From assembly GCF_000220395.1 (NCBI RefSeq), contig NW_004085946.1, positions 1 through 37,440 of the forward strand: a stretch of 37,440 nucleotides of DNA. Direction: 5' to 3'. This DNA comes from Ichthyophthirius multifiliis (taxonomy: Eukaryota; Ciliophora; Oligohymenophorea; Hymenostomatida). The notes below the pieces were generated by a model. It searched no databases, was not told the origin of the DNA, and saw only the letters and a program-made list of their open reading frames with translations. Positions within the stretch are counted from its first letter, which is position 1; each line of letters begins with the position of its first letter. Shown piece after piece: positions 22,986 through 37,234 of the stretch. The position numbers and the translations under genes are program-made.

Positions 22986-25900
22986 TCAATTTTTTTTAAA
23001 TTTCTTTCTATTAAACAAAGAATATTATTTATTTTATTTATTAAAATTATAGTATTTGTAATTAGGATTATCATTATATTCTTGAAAAACAAATTAGTAA
23101 TTATTGTGTGGAAAATATATTTAAAAATTTTTCTATTTATCAAAAAAATCTAAAATATAAAAAGGAAAATGTTTTTATTCTTCGATTTTAGAAAGACTTT
23201 TATTATATTTATTTTTAAGCGTTTATTAAATATCTATAAGTTTTAAAAAGGAAGATTATTTTTTAATCCTAAATGGAGAAATATTTGAATTTGATTATTC
23301 TTTAGAATTAATTTAAAAAACAATTTTCTATTCTATTTGTTATTATTATTATTAATAATTTTATATATTTTATTCAAAAGAATAATCGGAATGATTATCA
23401 ACTAATTCATTTTAAAAAAATTAATCAATAAATTATCTTCTATCAATTTAAAATTAAGAAATGCTTTCTTTTATATATTTATTTTCACTTAAAGTATAAA
23501 TTAATGATTATTCATGTCTTTAAAACTTAGTTCTTTAAACAATTTCTGTACTAAAATTAGTCTTTAATTTTTATATTATAATATATATATATATAAATAA
23601 GTATATAAATATATATATTTATTAATTGTATATTTATATTATTTATTTATATATATATATATATTATTTTATATTAATATAATATATTTATAAATTTATA
23701 CTTTTAATATAACATATTCTTTATTAGGTTAATAGTGTACTTGCTTACAATATAAAGATATATGTCCATTTTTTTCACAACTACCACATTTACTCTTAAA
23801 CATATCTATATTTTATTAAAACTGAATTTTATCTTTTATTAAGCAATATTTTTGGTAATCTTCTGGATAGTTTTTAATTATATTAATAAAGTTTGTTTTT
23901 GATATTTCTAAAATTTATGTTTGTCCTATTGATTTTGCGTTAAAAATTTTATCTTAATTTCCAAAAAATTCTAGTTCTCCGAAAGATTATGACTTTTATA
24001 ATTCTTAAATTTAAATATTGTTTTTTTCAATTGAAATAGTACCATTTTATATAAAATATAATTTATCATTTTTATCACCTTCTTTATATATATATTCTTC
24101 GTTTACAAAATCTATCTAATTAAATTATAAACCTTTTTTTTTGTTAATATTATATATATGATAATAAATTTTTAATAATAACTTAGATTTCTAATAAACT
24201 TTTCTGAAAAATTATCCTTGAAAATTCTAGATTTATTTAATATTTATAAATTTATACTTAATTTGATTTTATCTTTAATTTCATTTGACAATTTATTATA
24301 AATTTCTTTTTCTTATTATAAAGTTAAATTATTATCCACTTCAAATTTGTATTCTAAATATTTTCTTATTTCTAAAGCTAATTATTCACTAATATTTTTA
24401 GATATTAAATATCTTTTTTTTTGTTTATTTTTTTTTTTTTTTAAAAAAAAAATTAAATCTTTTTTAAAATTAAATAAACGAAAAAAAACCTATTTACAAT
24501 TGTCATTTCTGTTGTAAATTATTTTTCTTTTTTATTTAATTCTTATACTATAATCCCAATTGTATTAAACGAATATGCAAATATACCACAAGAAATCAAC
24601 ATAAAAACAGTATAAATGACAATTTCATAAATATTCGCAGGATTAATATCTCCCAAACCAACAGTAGTCATAGTAGTAACAGCCCAATAAAAGGCATATA
24701 CATATTTAGTAAACCAACCTTTAATCTAAAGAGCTGGATCATATTTTTTAGTCCATGTATTTTCTACGTCTAAATGAATATCTATTCCAATAAATCCACA
24801 GGCGAACATATGCCCAACAAAAAGGACAGTAAAGGAAACTCTAAGAATTTTAATAAAAATATAAAATTTATTTTAAATTTAAGAATATTTAACGAAAAAT
24901 CTCGAAACGCTTTTAAGTTTTAACAAAATAAGAAAATTTAAAGTTTAAACTATTCCTGTATATCCTCTATCACTTAAAAAAAGAGGAATCAAACTCAAAA
25001 TATCATATATTAAGTTATTATCAATATATTTTTTAATTATTTTAGATTTGTCCATAACACATAGTCCTTTATCAAAATATCCTATATTAAAACTAATAAT
25101 TATTTATAATATAAAGACTAATATGGATAATTTACTAAAAAATAACCTTTTATTTTTATATATATAAAAATAAAATAAAAAAAAAATATATATATTTAAA
25201 AATAAAAAAAAACCATTTTGTTCCATAAATTTATAAAAATTATGAATTTGCAACTGCTTCTATTGGTAAATAAGTAATTAAAAAAATTGTATTTATAAAA
25301 TGAAGAATATCAAAAGCTAAAAGCTTAGGTGAGTTAGGGGAAAAAACAGGAACTTTTTAGATTAATTAACGTAAAAAATTTAAATTTAATTATTCCATAT
25401 AGAATTGCTTTTTTTAAATTTTATTTGAAAAATCATTTATTAATAATAATTAGTTTTTAGTTGGAAAAAATAAAAAACTCTTTATTTTTGTAATAAAAAG
25501 AATCGTATATACACATGAAAGTAGCTTTTTTAAATGTAAAGGTAAAATATTTTTAGAAATTTTTTATGATGAAGAAACTTGTACTTATGTAACTAGTTTT
25601 TAAGGTAATCCGAAAAAAAATTATTGCTAATCTTTTACGAAAATACTTCTGTGTCGATTTTTTGAATCTTTTGAAATACATAATGTATTTTTAAGGCTAT
25701 TATTCTAATTATTTGTATTTTTATTTTTAATTTATGTATCTATTATCCTTTTTATCTTTTAATTTATTATTTAAGAATCTTCGATTGAACTACTATTGCT
25801 TGATGAAGATTTTTTATTTGATGAATTCTTTTATTCATTTTTTATTTCAAAGTTATCGTTTATATCCTGTAATATTTTAAATTATGGCTTTTTGAAATCA

Positions 25901-26068
25901 GGGGTTTCTAGTTTTTATTTTATAATAAAACTATTGTTATATGTTTAGTTAATAATGATTTTTAATTATATACTTTTTTTACTTGTTTTTTGTATTATTA
26001 GTTTTTTAATTTATTTATGTTGTATTAATTGTATTTTCTTCTTAAAAATTATTTTATTTATTTATCAT
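22986..26068 (-). CDS. K+ channel with cyclic-nucleotide-binding domain (EAG/CNG/HCN superfamily)
   Basis: Plasma- or ciliary-membrane cation channel. ATG 26068-26066 (MINKQNNFQEENTINTTQIN); five introns, including 25982-25931, 25213-25147, one after MTIVNR, one in the C-linker (NLS|LQF) and 23701-23562. Order: polar N terminus with a Ser-rich stretch; pre-S1 helix ILFITKIKSF; S1 DILHFINTIFLITYLPIEA; S2 LSILVFILQIIISFNIGYFD; S3 IYDILSLIPLFLS; S4 LILLKLKSVSRFF; S5 FIKILRVSFTVLFVGHMFAC; pore FYWAVTTMTTVGLGDINPAN; S6 IVIYTVFMLISCGIFAY. C-linker LSNEIKDKIKLSINLQIL; cNBD KEGDKNDKLYFIQNGTISI with SFGELEFFGN. After the cNBD there is a CCHC knuckle, CGSCEKNGHISLYC, and a Gln-rich tail to TGA 22988-22986. 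S4 is less basic than in Shaker-type channels. The filter GLG replaces the usual GYG/GFG. The cNBD phosphate-binding site has FGE but lacks a clear RxA, so nucleotide gating is uncertain. Confidence 0.92.
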
Positions 26069-26440
26069 AATAAATTATATATTTTGCATTTTTATTTTTT
26101 TTCTTCTTTTAAATTATAATTTTATTTTATAATTATATTTTTAAATTTTAAATGTTTTTTATATTTATTCTATAAATATATTATAAGAAGAAAAATATTT
26201 ATAAATATAATGTGATAAATAATTCTATTTTTTTAGTAAATTTAAAATTTCTAATAGTTCATAATAAAATTTATCTGTTTAAAAATTAGTATTAAATATA
26301 TTATATAATTAAAATTAATTTTGAGTTAAATAAAAGTTTAATAAACAAAAATTATTAAAAATAATAATTTAAAATATATTATAAGAAAATATATATAAAA
26401 ATATATATAAAATATATTATTATATATATATATATAATTG

Positions 26441-26472
<32 letters not shown>

Positions 26473-26534
26473 TACTTATCATTTCAAAAAAAAATAATAA
26501 TAGCCAAAATAAAACTTAAATATATAAAAAATAA
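26069..26534. promoter_or_regulatory. Divergent intergenic region with AT tract
   Basis: The K+ channel (minus) and ATE1 (plus) start on either side, so both promoters should be here. It contains an AT-dinucleotide tract at about 26403-26473. No other motif noticed. Confidence 0.5.
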
Positions 26535-28226
<1,692 letters not shown>

Positions 28227-28734
28227 TTAAACTATTATAATTTATAGTCTCTTTTTTGATTATTTTCAATAAAATAAATTATTTAATATATTTAAATTGT
28301 TTTTTTTTATATAATTAGAATTTTATATTTATTAATATATATTTATTATTAATTTTCTACAGCATTTTATATTTTATTTTTTAATTAGATTTTCATGTTA
28401 TTTTATTCATAAAAAAACCTTATCCTCTTATATTTTATTTATTAACTTCAAACTAGTTAGTTGGTTTTTATTTAGTTTAACATTAATTAAAATATGTTTG
28501 ACTATTTCTAATAATATATTTAAAAATTAATTATGTTTATTTTATTACATTATAAACTGATTATATTTTTAACTAATCTAGGTTTTAGATTTACTATTAC
28601 TAAAACTATACTATTACATTTATAAAAATTTTTATTCATTCTTTTTTTAAATAACTTGACTTAAATTTTTCATATCAACAAAAATTTTTTTTTATTTATA
28701 GTTTGAACGTTAGTTTTGTTAAAAGTTTGAAAAA
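28227..28734. other. Intergenic between convergent genes
   Basis: About 500 nt separating the ATE1 stop and the hydrolase stop. T-run DNA; nothing recognised. Confidence 0.6.
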
Positions 28735-30085
28735 TCAAAAGAATTTTAATTAAAATTTTAACTTTTTTACAAAAAGGTTCTTATTTCTTTTAAAATTATA
28801 TTATAATTAAATATATAAATTTATACGTTTTTAAAAATATGACTTTTTATTTAAAGTATTTTGATTGTCTTTTAAATTATTACTTAAATATATTTTATTT
28901 TAGTTAAGATAAGAACTCTTTTAATCAGTTGAAATTTGACTGTTTAGTTTTTTATTATCAGAATAATCCTAAAGAGTAGTTTAAGAGAAAATTTTTTATC
29001 TTTTAAAACAAAAATTTTGATTTTCAAGATTTTTATTAGATACGTTATTTTTTGAACTAAAATAACCAAATAATAAAAATTAATTATTTTTTAATAAAAA
29101 TATTTACTTATTTTAAATAAACCTATTTAAAAATGAAATTACTTATTAATAAAATTAAAAAGGCCTAAAACTATTATGTCCTCCTTCAAATTCAATACAT
29201 TTTTTATTTAAAGATTTACAAAAATTAAACATATTTTTAGTATGATAATTTAATATGAATTCATCATTCTTAGAATATGCAAATAATACAGGACATTTAA
29301 TTTTTTCTACTTTTAAACAAATTTTTATATCAAAAATATCTACTCCATTTAAAACTTCTTTTATTTTATTTTATATTAACATAAAAATTCCGTCGAATAT
29401 AATTTTGTTAATTTTCATTTTTCTTAGTGCTATTTCTTATATTAATTATTTTAAATCACTAAAACCACTATCTAATATTAAACAATCTACTTATGTTTCA
29501 CATAAAATAGCAGTAACAGCACCCATACTTTTTTATTTTTTTAAATATTTATTTTTTAATATAATAGATTAATACCTTCTTCCCCATATTATTATTTAAC
29601 CTATATTTTTTATTAAAAGCTTTATTTAACTAATTACACATTCTAAATCTTTACTTTCATTAAATCCCATAGTTACATATTATCCTTCGCTTTTTCCAGA
29701 TCCTGAAAAATCAAAACTTACTAATGTAAATTGAGGCATTACATGATTTATTATTGCTGTAGATTCTACTCTAGAACCTTAATTTCCATGTAAATATATA
29801 ATACAAGGTTGGAATTTTATTAAAGTATTTTATAAACTTTGATATATAGTGCATTATAAATTTTAATTTTTTTAATTTTTTATTATTAAGTCTTTTCGTT
29901 ATATTATATGTCCATTAATTATTTATGTATTAGGTCCTTTTATATATATTTATAGGTTTATAAATATTTTTATTATGTATATATTCACCTAAATCCTATA
30001 AACTGTATTATTAACGTGAAGGTTATATTATATTTTTCCATATTTGATCGTATTTTTTTTTTATATTTATAAAAAAATCAAACAT
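28735..30085 (-). CDS. Alpha/beta hydrolase (serine hydrolase)
   Basis: ATG 30085-30083 opens MFDFFINIKKKYDQIWKNII, continuing PSRQQYSLQDLGP. Intron 1 (GTGAAT..AAAAG) joins to INGHIIQRKDLIIKNQ; then FQPCIIYLHGNQGSRVES gives the oxyanion HGN, and TLVSFDFSGSGKSEG the next strand. Intron 2 (GTATTA..AAAAAG) splits the nucleophile elbow, and splicing yields GRSMGAVTAILC with the catalytic Ser in G-x-S-x-G. The catalytic Asp is likely in CPVLFAYSKNDEFI and the His in EGGHNSF. This is the family with RPxRxxY..DLG starts that is expanded in ciliates and resembles ABHD13/ABHD17-type esterases; substrate unknown. The frame continues ~140 residues past the fold as an Asn/Lys/Ser-rich tail to TGA 28737-28735. 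Confidence 0.88.
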
Positions 30086-30453
30086 TTTTATTTTATAGTT
30101 ATAAATTATATATAATTTATTCAACTTATTTAATAATAATAAATTTTATAATAAATATATAATTTTTTGGTTTTATATATTTTTTTTAATTTTTTAATAT
30201 ATTAAATAGATTAAAAGTCAATAAATTATTTTTATTTTATAAATTAAAAAATTAGACAGATTTTTGAATTTAATTTTTGGATTAAAAAAAAATAACTCAT
30301 ATTAATTTTTTATTTCCAAAATAAAATACTTAAAACAAAAAACTTTAAAGTATAATATTAAAAAATAAATAATAAAATTACATAAAATAATAAAAATAAA
30401 TAAAATATATATATATACTTTATATACACTTATTTATTATAATTAAATAATAG
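30086..30453. promoter_or_regulatory. Divergent promoter region
   Basis: 368 nt between two divergent starts (hydrolase and STPGR). Only A/T runs and a short AT tract near 30404-30416 are visible; promoter role inferred from position. Confidence 0.45.
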
Positions 30454-31605
30454 ATGTTAAATTTATAAAGTAAATCCACAGAAAGCCATTAATCCTATAG
30501 ATAAAAAGGAAAAGCCTTTGAAGGCAAAATATATAAAGGTTTACTTTTAGATGCCTTATCTAAAACCAAAGTAGGATCTATTCCTTCAAAACTTGAAACG
30601 ATAGTATATAAAAATATAATAAATGCTGCATTCGGGACATCTGAATAAAGATTAAAAACAAACCAAAATGAAATTCCAGGTCCAGGACAATATTAAGAAA
30701 TACAATCTGATAAATGTATAAAAAAAGAGAAAAATACATTTACAAATTCTAAAAGAAGCATGTTTTCATAAAAATATGTAAACACAGGTCCTGGTCCAGG
30801 ATAATATAATTAAACAATTGATAAAATATAAGTTGGTTAAAATAAAGAAAATTAATCAAGATAATCAAGAAAAGGTTTATCAATGTTCATAGGAATAGGA
30901 CGAAATAAATACACAAAATAATATACAAAAGAGTAAATAATAAATCCAGGACCAGGTGATTACTACCCTAAAATACCAATAAGAGGAAAAAACGAAAATA
31001 ATTACAAAAGTTGTTTTTTGACAAAAAATAAAAGGGATTAATATTTAAATTTAAATGAGAATCCTTCACCTTGTCAATATGAAAATATTGAAATAAAATT
31101 TTAAAAAAATAATTCCCCTTCAAGTTTTTTTTCTTTACCAACTGTAAAACATGTCAAAAAAAATAATGTCTAAGAATTGCTGAATTATTTGAATCGTTCT
31201 TCAATTTCTTAAAGAAAGAAAAAAAAAATTATACCTGGTTTTTAAACTATACCTGAGGAAGAGGCTTTTTATCCAGGACCATAAAGTTATAATGTTTAAG
31301 TGCACAAAAATAATAAATTTAGTTAAAATTTATAATATACTGATAAATAAAAATTTGGGTTTTTGTATGAGTAAATTAAATAATGTAAGGATATACCAGG
31401 TCTGTAATCTTATAAAAAAGAGGATTATGGATTTAATTAATATCTTTAAAAAAAATCTTTGGTCGCAGGATCGGCTTTTATGTCTGAAGTTAGTAGAAAT
31501 CCTTATGGGAATTTATAAAATAAAGGAGGATAGTTATTATTATTACCAAAAATTATTGATAGAAAATCATTTCATTTTAATTTATAAGGGATATGGGTTA
31601 AATGA
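30454..31605 (+). CDS. Sperm-tail PG-rich (SHIPPO) repeat protein
   Basis: STPGR proteins are found in axonemes and on microtubules, often as outer-wall or luminal components. Single exon of 383 codons, ATG 30454 to TGA 31603-31605. PG-rich motifs recur with one-to-several dozen residues between: NEIPGPGQYQ (about residues 72-81), NTGPGPGQYN, INPGPGDYYP, ENPSPCQYEN, FYPGPQSYNV and DIPGLQSYKK, the P-G-P-x-x-Y core of the repeat. Segments such as FGTSEQR and FLYEQ before them fit the typical F......R element. The last two repeats are degenerate. The remainder is Lys/Asn/Gln-rich and disordered. No other domain. Consistent with a ciliary role, as in Tetrahymena relatives. Confidence 0.9.
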
Positions 31606-31702
31606 GTGATTGTAATATGGAATTATTTTTTTGTAAAAAAAAATAATCTTATAATGAAATTTAATTTATATCTATAATATATTAAATTTAAAATAAAAAA
31701 AT

Positions 31703-31751
<49 letters not shown>

Positions 31752-32855
31752 AATAATATAATGTTTATAAATAATAGAAAAATATAGATTAGTAAAGTTA
31801 CAAAATATAATCTTATTAAATGCTTTTATTAACTTTTTTTAATTAAAAATTAAGATTATAAATTTTAATTTATTAAATTATAGTAATAAATTATTTCTAA
31901 AGAAAAAAAAAAAAATTAATAAAATCAAAAATGTTATTTTTTATTTTTATTCATTTATATTTTCTTTTCTAAAAAATTTAGAAAAAATTTATTTCTATTA
32001 ATTTTAAATAATAACTATTATTAATTTAAGCAAATTAGAAAATTTATTAATAAAATAAATATCATTATGATTTACGATAAAAGATAAAATTAAAAAAAAT
32101 ATAATTTATTATTATTAATTAAATTATTAAATGTATGGAAAAATATTATATTAAATTAAATTTGTTTGTTTATAATTAAAAAATTTTTAATAATAATGAA
32201 AATAAAATTGTTTTATTATATTAAAAAATTTAATTTTATATAATTTATTTTTGTTTTATATTTAATTTTTTGAAATAAATATTATTTTATAATACAAGAA
32301 TGGTACTAAAGATATTTTTTTAAAAAATTTATATAAAATAAATTTCGAATTATGAATTAATTTATATTTTTTTAAATAAAAATTATACATAATTTTATAA
32401 TATGAAGAGAAAAAATTGAAAAAAAATAAATAAAAATAGTTTCATTTAAGTTTAATAAATAAAATATCATTTTTACATTATTGAAAAATATATATATGAA
32501 ATATATATATATATATTTCAAAACTTAACAGAAAAAAAAAATTAATAATAATAAGTAAATCATATTATTTAGAAAAAAAAATTGAATGTATAAAAGATAA
32601 TTATGAAATATATATTAATATGAATATTACTTTTTATATTTTTTGTAATTTTATTTTTAAAAACTTCATCATAAAAAATGTAATAGTTCATTATTTCTAG
32701 CCTTTTTGTCTATTTTGTTTATAAAAAAAATGTAATAATATTTAAAAAATTAATTTAATATAAATATTTTTTTTATTTCTATAAAAATATTTATATTAAT
32801 ACATATATATCATGTTTTTTTTTATAATAAATAATATAATTTATAAAATTTTTAA
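31606..32855. other. Intergenic, AT tract, no gene supported
   Basis: About 1.25 kb. Contains an AT-dinucleotide tract at about 31706-31748 and a short inverted AT element near 32489-32520. I found no coding signal; the first exon of the next gene may lie at its right end. Confidence 0.55.
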
Positions 32856-33505
32856 GACTATCATATTTAGATTCAATAACAGTAAAATTATTTAGAAGAA
32901 TCTAAAAAAAGCTTAGAAAAACAAATTAAGTTGATAGAATCTCTTTAATAGAAATTGATACAAAATAATAATAAAACTTGTAATAAAAACTTAATCTAAA
33001 ATGTTTAATAAGACTTATAAAAAAAACTATAGTGTGTAAATAATAAAATTATAGATTAATAATATAATGAAATATAATTAAATATTTTAAAATAAAACAA
33101 TTAAATATAATAAAATAATTATTATGCATAATCGAAAATTATTTTTAATGAATAGTAAACTTTTGATAAATATACTATGCAAAATACTTAAAATATGTAC
33201 TAAAATTAGTAAATTTTTCCATACTAAATTATTGTTTAGAGGCCTTTTGAAAACAATTAAATAAATATTTTTAATAATATACAATAATTTTCTAATGATA
33301 ATAAAGCTTAATTAAATATCTAAAAATAAAGTTAGGAAGGTTAAAATTAAAAAAATTAAATAAATTAATAAGATTAAAGAGAAAAAAATAAAGAACTAAG
33401 GAACCAAAAAATTTAAAATATAAATATAAAAGATAAAATTTAATAGTAAAATTAAAAAAATTAAAATAAATAAATATAAAAAGAAAGTATATACAAGTAA
33501 AAATT

Positions 33506-33565
<60 letters not shown>

Positions 33566-34460
33566 ATATATTTATATTTTCATATATATATTATTAAAAA
33601 TCAATATATATATAATTATTTTATAAATTTCTTTTTTTTTTCTTTTTTTATAATCCTTAATTTATAAAAAACATATTTTTTTTCATATTTTATAATAATA
33701 TAAAAAATATATTTTTTATTCTATTTTTTTGCATTTATAAAATATATTAAGTACTTAGAATTTACTAGAAAATTAAAATGAAAATATAGTTCCTAACAAT
33801 AATTTTGTTCGATATAGAAAAACTATTAAATTACTAAATCAAAAAAACTAACATTAAAACGAAAATAACAATCGTGATTTTATGAAATAATTATAATTTA
33901 AGAATTAATTAAAAATATTTATGCTTTAATGTCTTAAGTTTGTTATGTATTAAATTTATTTAGATAAATAATAATTATATCCTACTGATGAATTGTTTAA
34001 TTAACACATAAATATTTTATATTAATTTAAGTATAAATATAACAAAACAGACCTTTCTCATATAACTAAAAATATTGAAAAAATAAATAATCAAGAATTA
34101 TAAAGTTTAATATAAAACTAAAAAAACATTTAATATAAATTTTTACATTTAAAATTTTAGACTATTAAAATTATTTTATCTCAAATAATAGATAATATAA
34201 ATTAAAGTTAAATAGAATAGGAATTAGAATTATTTAATAATTATGAATACTTAATTTAAAATCAAAGTAAACTAAATGAATTAAATAAATACATAGATAA
34301 AATCAATTTTTTTAATAAAATTAATAGAATATATATGAATAAATTCTGTTTATATTAATCAGGATAATAAGCATGTAAAAAAAAAGCATGCAAAATTTAA
34401 TAGTTATATTGTAAAAATTATGTAATGAGTATGTTAAGGCATCCAAAATATATAGAATGA
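32856..34460 (+). CDS. Gln/Asn-rich protein with cysteine/lysine C-terminal cluster, start unclear
   Basis: Not recognised. One frame carries coding composition from about 32856 (DYHIQIQQQQNYLEESKKSL EKQ, coiled-coil-like) through NIFNNIQQFSNDNKAQLN and REKNKELRNQK. A probable intron (donor near 33487 or 33497, acceptor around 33740-33770) carries the long AT tract. The frame then reads LENQNENIVPNNNFVRYRKT, YPTDELFNQHINILYQ, LIQNQSKLNELNKYIDKINF and ends with a basic cluster, CLYQSGQQACKKKACKIQQ then LYCKNYVMSMLRHPKY, before TGA 34458-34460. Four cysteines at C-x8-C-x4-C-x6-C spacing with many lysines could bind zinc or nucleic acid. The ATG at 32812 is one base out of frame, across a T run. 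Confidence 0.6.
33515..33571. repeat. (AT)n dinucleotide tract in probable intron
   Basis: Near-perfect TA repeat of more than 55 nt between two coding segments of the Gln-rich gene. Confidence 0.85.
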
Positions 34461-34512
34461 AAAATAATGATTTCATTTATATAAAAAAATATATAAAAAT
34501 TTATAATATTAA

Positions 34513-34565
<53 letters not shown>

Positions 34566-35391
34566 TATATATATATTATTTATTTATATATATTTTTTTA
34601 TATTTATTTAAAATATTTTTTAATTAATTTTTCATTTGATATACTATTAGAAATATATATATATATTTTAAACATTATTATAAATATAAAATTTTAATTT
34701 ATATTATTTTATTTTATTTTTAAAAAAAATATATTAATTATTTTTATAATCTTTTTAATTTTAATATATTACATTTTTAAATTTTTTTTTTTAAAAAATA
34801 AATATTTTAAGTTCTCATTCTCTTTTTTATTTTAATAAAATATATTTACTATTTCATTTTTATAATAATAAATTAAATTATTATATATTATTCTATTAAA
34901 TTATAAATTATAATTTTATATCTTAAACACATAATTTTGATAATTTTTTATATAATATATTATTATATAATAATACTAATTTATAACTATTTATTCATTT
35001 ATTTTTTAATAATAATATTTTAAAATAAAAATTATTATAAATTTTTATTTTTAATAAAGTAAATCTATAATTAATTATTTATATTATATCTTTGAAAAAA
35101 TTATTAATTCTATATAGTATAATATTTTTATTTTATTTTTGTTTTAAATTATATATATATAAAATATATAGAAAAATAAAAGAATAAATATATACAAATA
35201 AAATCAAATATTTATAGTATGTATTTAATAGTTTTTATAATATTAAAATATATATATATATTTCTGAATAATTATAATAGGATTTTTGATAATGAATCAA
35301 TTAAATATATAATATTTAAAATATAATTAATATAAAAATATTTTTTATTTAAAAAAAATAAAATAATTATTTTTATAAAAATATTATAAAA
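34461..35391. other. Intergenic between convergent genes, AT tract
   Basis: About 930 nt. Long AT tract at about 34516-34575, otherwise A/T runs. No gene seen. Confidence 0.6.
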
Positions 35392-37234
35392 TCATTATAA
35401 AAAATCAAATAATTTCATCATCCAAACAATCTTTTTTTGATTTTCATTTTATAATTAATATTCAAGATTTTCTTTTGAAGTTTAATCTTCAACTTATTAC
35501 TAATTTTCTTTATTTGTATTTTATTTTTAATCATCTAAATTTTCTATAGGTTTTTCTTCATTTTTTAAGAGATTATCTTTTTTTACTTCTTTTTTTTCTG
35601 ATTTAATTTTATCAGTTTCTTTTTTGACTTCTTCTTTTTTTTGGCTAAATTTATGCTATTTTTTTCAATAGCTTTTTTTTGATCTTTTTTAACTTCTTCG
35701 TTTTTATGATCTTATTTTTTATGTTCTTCTTTTTTAATTTCTTCTTTTTTATGTTCTTCTTTTTTAACTTGCTTATCCTTTTAAACAATATGCTTTTTAT
35801 CTGTTAGTTTATCTACATTTTTTTCAGCTGGTTTATCGTTATTTTTATCTGCGGGTTTGTCATTATGTTTTTCTATTGGTTTTTTAGTATTTGACGTTAT
35901 TTTAGCAGCAGCTGTTTATGGTCTTTATTTTGATTCTTGTTTTTTTTCTTATTTTTTATCTTCTTTTTGTTCTTCTTTAATTAATTCTTTCTTTTCTTCT
36001 TATTTATCTTCTTTTTTAAATTCTTTTATTTCTTCTTAGTATTCTTGATTGTTTACATCTTTGTTTTCTTCTTTATTTTCTTCTTTGTTTTCTTCTTTGT
36101 TTTCTTCTTTGTTATCTTCTTTGTTTTCTTCTTTTTTTTCTTCATAAATATCTACTTTTTTATCATTAATTTTAACTATATTAATTTCTTCATTATTTTC
36201 TACTTTTTTTTGTCTTTTTTTCTTCGTTTTATTCATCTTTTTTTAATTATTTTTTTTCATGAGATACTGGTTTTTATTAAGTAACCACTTTAGTAGTTAT
36301 TGTTGTTGTTGTAGTAATTTTTGTTGCTTTTTTTTCTTCATCATCATGCTTATTTTCATTAGTATTAGAAGTTTTCGTAATTTTTTATGCAGAAGGCTTA
36401 AATTAGGAGTCTTCTAATAATTTCTTTTAATTTCCTATATTTATTAAATATATTATGAATATTAATAATAAATATTATAAGATATAAATAAAGATAGAAA
36501 AAAATATTTAATAATATAATATTCTTTAAAATAATAATTATTAATAATAATAATAATTATAATTATTATTATTAATTATTATTATTATTATTATTAATAT
36601 TATTTTGATTATTATTATTATGATTTTTGATGATTTTTATGATTTTTATTATTATATAGTTATTATGTTAATAATATAATTTTTATATTTATAAAATTTA
36701 TAAATAATTAAATTATATTATATATATTATTAATATATATATTTTATTTTAGATAATTTTTGATTTTTACCTTATGTCAATGGTTCTTTTTTAAAATTAA
36801 ATATTAAAAAAAATAAAAAAATATTATTTATATTTATAGATATTTAATATGAATATATTATTACATATTTTTTTAGATATAAAAAAAGATATTTTTATAA
36901 AAAATTATTTATTTATATATAAATATAAATATATATATATATATTATATTTATTTATATATTTTTTATTTTTAATAAATACTTATTTTTGTTTATTTACT
37001 TGATGTTTAAGGTCTATTTATTGTTGTTTGTTAATTTTTATTATGTTAATTAGTAATTGTTTCTTTAGATAAACTTTCGTTTATTTTATCTAAAGCTTAT
37101 TATAAATTTTAAATTTTATAATCCTATTATTTATTTTTTTCTTAAAATTCATTTAATTATATTTATAATGGAGCTAAATATTCTTTTATCAATACTTGAA
37201 ATTATTGATTAGTTATGTATTAATTTTCTTCCAT
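35392..37234 (-). CDS. Long Lys/Glu-rich repetitive protein
   Basis: Function unknown. Exon 1, 37234-37000, starts MEENQYITNQQFQVLIKEYL and predicts a coiled coil (LNEFQEKNKQQDYKIQNLQQ). A 15-nt exon 2, 36785-36771, and exon 3 from 36434 join in phase across introns of 214 and 336 nt. Exon 3 has a Thr run (ATKITTTTTITTKVV), then extended Lys/Glu repeats, KEENKEENKEENK at 36060-36120 on the minus strand, followed by KKEEHKKEEIKKEEHKK. Low complexity suggests a disordered, highly charged filament, microtubule-binding or cytoskeletal protein. Two homopolymer slips are needed: at 36200-36221 and at a seven-T run near 35432. With the latter the C terminus is DCLDDEII, stopping at 35405; literally read it stops at 35392. 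Confidence 0.65.
36435..36770 (-). other. 336-nt intron with ATT/AAT triplet microsatellite
   Basis: Begins GTAAAAATC and ends AAATATAG on the minus strand, and splicing gives LTQ|GNQKKLLEDS in phase 1. It contains about 80 nt of mixed taa/att triplet repeats at 36533-36625 that could fold on themselves. Confidence 0.7.

Noticed and set aside
25510-25560. Short similarity to 21325-21360 (ttttttaaatgtaaa.gtaaaatat)
   Set aside because: About 25 nt of AT-rich sequence; can be chance, and one copy lies inside the K+ channel coding exon.
29255-29572. 105-codon plus-strand frame
   Set aside because: Antisense of the alpha/beta hydrolase.
31292-31609. 105-codon plus-strand frame
   Set aside because: Out-of-frame reading of the STPGR gene, whose own frame carries the PG repeats and ends at 31605.
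36045-36284. 79-codon plus-strand frame made almost only of Phe and Ile
   Set aside because: Antisense of the Lys/Glu repeats; typical T-run artefact.
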